A stretch of DNA of 64,000 nucleotides. Origin: Symsagittifera roscoffensis (Eukaryota; Xenacoelomorpha; Acoela; Convolutidae). A model generated the notes under the pieces. The model was not told where the DNA came from, made no database searches, and saw only the letters and a list, made by a program, of their open reading frames with translations. Where the stretch lies: the NCBI RefSeq assembly GCF_963678635.1, contig NC_087063.1, positions 4,068,580-4,132,579 on the forward strand, written 5' to 3'. How positions within the stretch are numbered: position 1 is the first letter of the stretch; the number at the start of each line of letters is the position of its first letter. The translations under genes were made by a program, and so were the position numbers. This document shows positions 49,301-55,300 of the stretch, in pieces.

Positions 49301-52300
49301 CGAATTGATACCGGCACAGGATATGTGGCTTCATAAGTTGACTCAAAGCAACGATAAAGTTCTGCAGGAAGCTATCACATATAAAACAAGTTTTGAGGCA
49401 GTAACAGAGCCGGAAAAAATAGATAGCAGCTCAAAAGTTTCTCATCATTCTGAAAAAAGTGAAAAACCCCAGTCGCATAAAACAGATACCCGCTCTAAGT
49501 TGTCTCATCGAAGCAGTCGACATCAGCAATTGGGTTCTCAGAAATCTAATTATACCGCCGCTCCGTCGAAAACACTTTCTGAGAAAAAGCGCAACTTAAT
49601 GATTTTAAAGAAACAACAAGAGGTACTTGAGAGGCAGGCAAAGGTATCATTAAGACTGAAAGAGCGGAAAAACAACATGAAACAATATTTTTTAGAACAA
49701 CAAAGCAGATTAGAGTTGGAAGATTTGGCTGAAGAACACAGGATAAAACTGGCAGAAATTGACTTGAAAGGGCTTGAGTTAGAAGATGAGTTGTCGGAAA
49801 TCAGTGAGAATGCTGAAGAAAGTGGTTTAACTCAAATCTCTCCACAACTAACAATAGACGAATAGGATCGTACGCGTCACTGGGTCGAATCTGTCGACCA
49901 CAATCAGCCTGATGCTGTTGTAGTTCCCAATCAAAAGCAGCACGTTCGTTCAACAGCTCCTGAGGCAACTTATCCTGCATCAACAAATTCCTTGGTGTCA
50001 TCAAGTTTTACAGGAGTGAATAATAGCCAGGCAGCTTCTAGTGATCCGAGATTGTATTATAGTAGCCACATTCACGGACAACAAAATAATTTGTCGAATT
50101 TGGTCCGATCGCAGGTTTCCGTTAACAATCCAGTAGGGTTACAGCAGGTCATTCAACCTGTTTCTAATAATTTGCCTCTGCAAACTTTTCTGTCCACTCA
50201 TCCGGTGCTAGGCAATCCAAAACACAGGGTCAGTAGTCCCGGTAACTTCTGAAAACTTTTTTGCTCCACCAAGGTCTGCAGAAGTTCCTTCTGGTGTAGC
50301 ACCGTTCGTTCCTGCATCAACAGCAATTAGTCAGGTTTCTTTAAGTCATCAAACTACAGGATCAGTAGTAGCTGGCCACCAAGCCCCTGTAAACCCATCA
50401 CAACAACATATGGGTGTTCCCGTTAGTAGTTATAACTTTTCAAATGACCACTATAATCCTTATAGTAATTTGTGGAGACCAGCTGTTGCTGCCCCTTTAA
50501 TGTCAACTCAACAGCACTACGTTCCTTCGACAGCTGTTTTTTCCGCAGTAACTCCGATTGTTCCTACGAATAATTTTGTTCCTTATACAAGTGGAGGGAC
50601 TGTGTTCTTTGCACAGCTTGAAATTTCTTCACATGCTAATCAACCGTTCGTTCCTGATTTTCACTGTAACTCTTTGAGTTACACAGAGCCAACTCCCGGT
50701 GATTCACCTGGTGCAGACGTCGAGCGTCCACTTTCGACCCGAGAGTTGGTTAATATACTCATGCACAGCCAAAAAGATCATCTCCCTGAGTGGAAGCTGA
50801 CCCAGTTCGATGGCAACCCACTTAATTGGCATGAGTGGTTTGGGCAGTTCATATCGACGGTCGATTCAGCCATACTCAGTGACGATGAAAAGCTTACCTA
50901 TCTGAAAACGCTTGTAGTTGGTAAAGCAAAATCCGCAATCGCTGAGTATAGCTATAGCGGAGTGCTATAGCGGAGTGCTCATCCAGATAAATTGAGTAAT
51001 TTTCAGCCGCTGAAAATGCATAACTCGGAAAATGTAATTAGCTTTTCTTCTACAATTTCTGGACTGGTTGCCGTATTCAAGTCTTTATCTATTAACGATG
51101 ACCTGAAAAGTGTTAACTTACTGAATCAGGCTGTGAGTAAGCTTCCACCAAACCTTAAGGAAGCATGCTCAATGCAAACCGTAGGACGCCAGTGGTCTCG
51201 ACCAACTCTGCTAGATTTCAGCGAATGGCTTAAAGAAAAAGCGGAGGGTCATGAGAGGCTAAAAACAATTAATTCTAAGGTTAAGCCTGAAGAACCAGTG
51301 AAGCAAAAAGTAGGCACGAAAGTGCTTGCTAGTAATGCAAAAAAAAGTGATAAGACTAAGAAAAAACCAAATTTCCCTCCATGTTCTTAAATGTAAAGGT
51401 CAACACGCTGTTTGGAATTGCGCCGTATTCAAAGAGAAAAACGCTACGCAACGAGCGAAACATGTAGCCGAACAAAAACTTTGCTTTGCGTGTTTACAGA
51501 GCAATCACAGTTTTCGTAATTGTAGCAAGGCCAGAAAGTGCCCCAAGCCAGATTGTGAAAGCACGCACAACGTGCTCTTACATGGAGCTGAGAAATTTTT
51601 TCCTCCTAAGGATACTAAAAGTTCCCCGGCGTCAGGTAACGCAAACACTAAACATGTATTGACTAACGCTGCCGTCGGCGATATTCAGGAGTCAACTAAA
51701 GGCCTTCTGCCAGTTGCATTACTCGACGTCTCTTCGGATGCGACGATTACTAATGCCCTAGCTCTTTGCGATAGTGCTTCCACGCACTCATGGAAATCCG
51801 CCGATCTCGTAAAACGCCTCCATTTGGTTGGCACTACAGTTAACCTCGCCATAAATGGATTCAATTCCACGAGCTTGATGAAAACTCATCAAGTAAGTTT
51901 TCACGTTTCCGCCGAAACGATTAATAGTGAGTTTTCGTTTTCTTTTCGAGCTTTTGTTAAGGATCATATTCGCATTGGATCGGATAGCATAAGTATTCCT
52001 GAATTACTTGAGCCGATCGTAAGTGGTATCTCCCGCATCACCCGGTGTTGAACCCGAATAAACCCGGTAAGGTGAGCCGAGTCCTCAATGGGGCATCGAA
52101 GTGTCATGGCGCTTCCTTGAACAAATCTCTGTTGTTTGGCCCGGATCTCCTTCAAAACCTCATTTTTGTACTGTTAAGATTCCGTCAGCATAAATATTTC
52201 GTTTCAGCTGACATTGAAGGGATGTTATTACAGGTTGGAGTCCGTGAAGAAGATCAACCTTCTCTTCGTTTTTTGTGGCGGGAGGACCCCACATCAAGTG

Positions 52301-55300
52301 TGGTAGTTCACCAATATACGCGTCACATTTTTGATGCTCGTGACTCGCCGACTTGTGCGAATTTTGCTTTGCAGAAGACTGCATCGGATAACCAAGCTGA
52401 GTACCCCGAAGCTGCTTCGGCTGTTGTCCAGAAGTTTTATATGGATGATCACCTGGATTCTTTTCAAAACAGGGATGACGCCTTGAAACTAGGTAGGGAT
52501 TTAATCTCGTTGCTTAAACTAGGTGGGTTTCGTCTGACAAAATTTGTCAGCAACGTGCCCGACGTAACAACCGCTCTTGATCCGGACAACCGTGAGTCAA
52601 ATTCTTCTGTTAAAGATATTTGTGCGAGTCCAGACCAGTCGTCGCATGTTCTCGGTCTTAAGTGGGATCACGTAAAAGATACCTTAGTCGTTAGTAGAGG
52701 GGTTGATCGTCCACTAGACAAAGCAATCACTCAGCGTACCGTGTTGAGTTTTGTTTCCTCAGTTTTTGGTCCAATTGGGTTAGTGGTTCCATACACCGTG
52801 AAGGCTCGCTTTCTATTAAAAGATATCTGGCAAATCAGCGGTCAAAAATGGGACGATATTCTGCCAGAGGAAATCAAAAAGCAATTCCTTGAGTGACACT
52901 CAGGTCTTCATTTGTTAGGTTCTCTGACAATACCTCGCAGCTATTTCACTGAGCCTTTCGACCGAATAGAACTTCACATGTTCGGTGATAGTTCGCAGGA
53001 TGTTTTCTGTGCCGTCGCTTTCCTTCGTGCGGGACTTTCTAGCTCCCATCAGACCGAATTAGCCTTTGTGTTTGGCAAAACCCGCGTCGCGCCTATGAAA
53101 GCGCTTTCTATTCCAAAATTAGAGCTTCAAGCGGCTCTTCTTGCAACCCGCTTAAAAGAAGAAATTTTGAAAGGTCTTACTTTCAAAGTTACGGATATTT
53201 TCATGTGGACAGATAGTACCACTGTTCTTCAGTGGCTTCACTCTTGTAGTAAAACTACCCGTTATTGTTGGTAATTGCACTGGTGAGATTCTGGAGTCTA
53301 CCACCACTGATCAGTGGCATCACATACTTAGCGGTTCTAACCCAGCTGATACCGGTACACGAGGGGTTTCTTCGAAAGCCCTCAAGGAAAGCAGCTGGGT
53401 TAATGGCCCTAGTATACTGAGAACAACCGATTGGCCGTTCAAGCCCGATACAAGGGTTATTGATAAAATAAGACTAGAAGGAACATCATGTGATATCGAC
53501 ATTTGTCTGGAAAATTCATCAATTTTCGTCGTCGATGTTTTGACAGAAAAAAATCTTCCCTTCGGAAAATGGGAGATATCCAATTCAATTATAAAATACA
53601 AACGCTTAGTAGCATGTTTGTTAAGATGGCTGCCATCCCATAAACATTTCCGGTCGAGTATAATAGAAATTACAGACCCGTATGAAATGGATATTGCTGA
53701 ACAGAAGCTCATTTAACTGTCCCAGTGTGAGACATTCCCTAGTGAGCTAAAACTACTAAGATCTGGTAAAGTTATCTAGAGGAATAGTCGGATCGCCAAG
53801 TATTTGCCGTTCATTAGACCAGCTGGCATCCTTCGCTCGACTGGGCGCATCAGCCGCTTGGTTAATTCCGATTTCGATAGCAAGCATCCGATTATACTTG
53901 ATGCACGTCACGCGGTTGTTCGGTTATTGGTTCAGCACTTGCACGTTAGGAATTTCCATCAAGGCTTGGATTACATGCGTGCGGTGGTTAATTTGAAGTA
54001 CGTTGTGTTAAATTTGCGATGGTTGCTGCGAAACATTGAGAATACTTGCGTTGTGTGCCGAAAACGCAAAGCGCAAACCGTAACTCATATTATGGCTGAT
54101 CTGCCCATTGAAAGGCTGGGTTACAAGCAACCTATTTTCTCTAACACAGGTGTTGACTACTTTGGGCCGTTCCTAGTTCCAATCCGGAGAAGTACGGAAA
54201 GAGGTGGGGTTTTTTGTTCACCCTGTCTCACCACTAGAGCGGTGCATATTGAAGTGGTCCCCTCACTCGACACAAGCTCTTGTGTGATGGGCGTAGAGAG
54301 GTTTATTGCACATCGCGGTACTCCGACTACCATCATGTCCGACAACGGCACGAACTTTGTTGGTGCTCAGAAAGAGCTCTTAGCTTGCGTTGAGAGTTGG
54401 AACATGCTCGCACCCGCTGTTTTTGTTCAGAAAGGGATCAAGTGGAAATTCAATTCACCCAGCGCACCGCACTATGGTGGCTCCTGGGAGCGATTAGTTC
54501 GGAGTGTCAAGCGTGTTTTGTATGACATCCTAGGCAACCGAAGAGTAACTGAAGAGATTCTAAGAACCACGCTGTGCCTTGTTGAGCAATCACTTAACGC
54601 TAGACCGATAACAGCCGTTAGTTCCAATCCGCTAGAACTAGAGGCGTTGACCCCGAATCATTTTATCCTTGGTCAACAGGCAGCGAGTTTTCCGTCGCTA
54701 AGTTTCGAAGAAAACTTCGACCATAAGAAGCGGTTCGCCAGAGCGCAATCATACGCTAACGCAATATGGACACGGTGGATGCGGGAATACGTTCCTTCCC
54801 TCAATAGGAGGGCAAAGTGGCACAACCAGTCAGACGTTAATTTGAAAGCCGGTGACTTGGTTTGGGTCATAGAGCCTGACACTCCACGTGGACATTATCC
54901 ACTCGCACGTATTCTAAGACTGCACTATGGCAAGGACGGATGCGCGAGATCCGCCGACATAAATACCGTTACGAGCGAACTGACCCGCCCGACCGTAAAT
55001 TTCGCTCCCGTTCTTCCTTGTTTAGGGGTGGAGGATGTTGCAGCGCAAATGTAAATGTGCAAGAGTATAAATGCATAAAATTGAACCAAAATGTAACAAC
55101 CATAAGCACAGTTGGCCAAGCGGACTAAGACAAAGTAACGTAACATAACAGTTGACGTAGGTTCGAGTCCCCCACCTGCCCATGTATTAATATACTAAAA
55201 AAGGGGGTTATATCCTATTTTAACTGTTTTTTATACTAATTCGGCTCAGCCTTGATTAAGGCTGACCGCTAAAAAAAGAGCAATTTGTCTCAAGGACATT

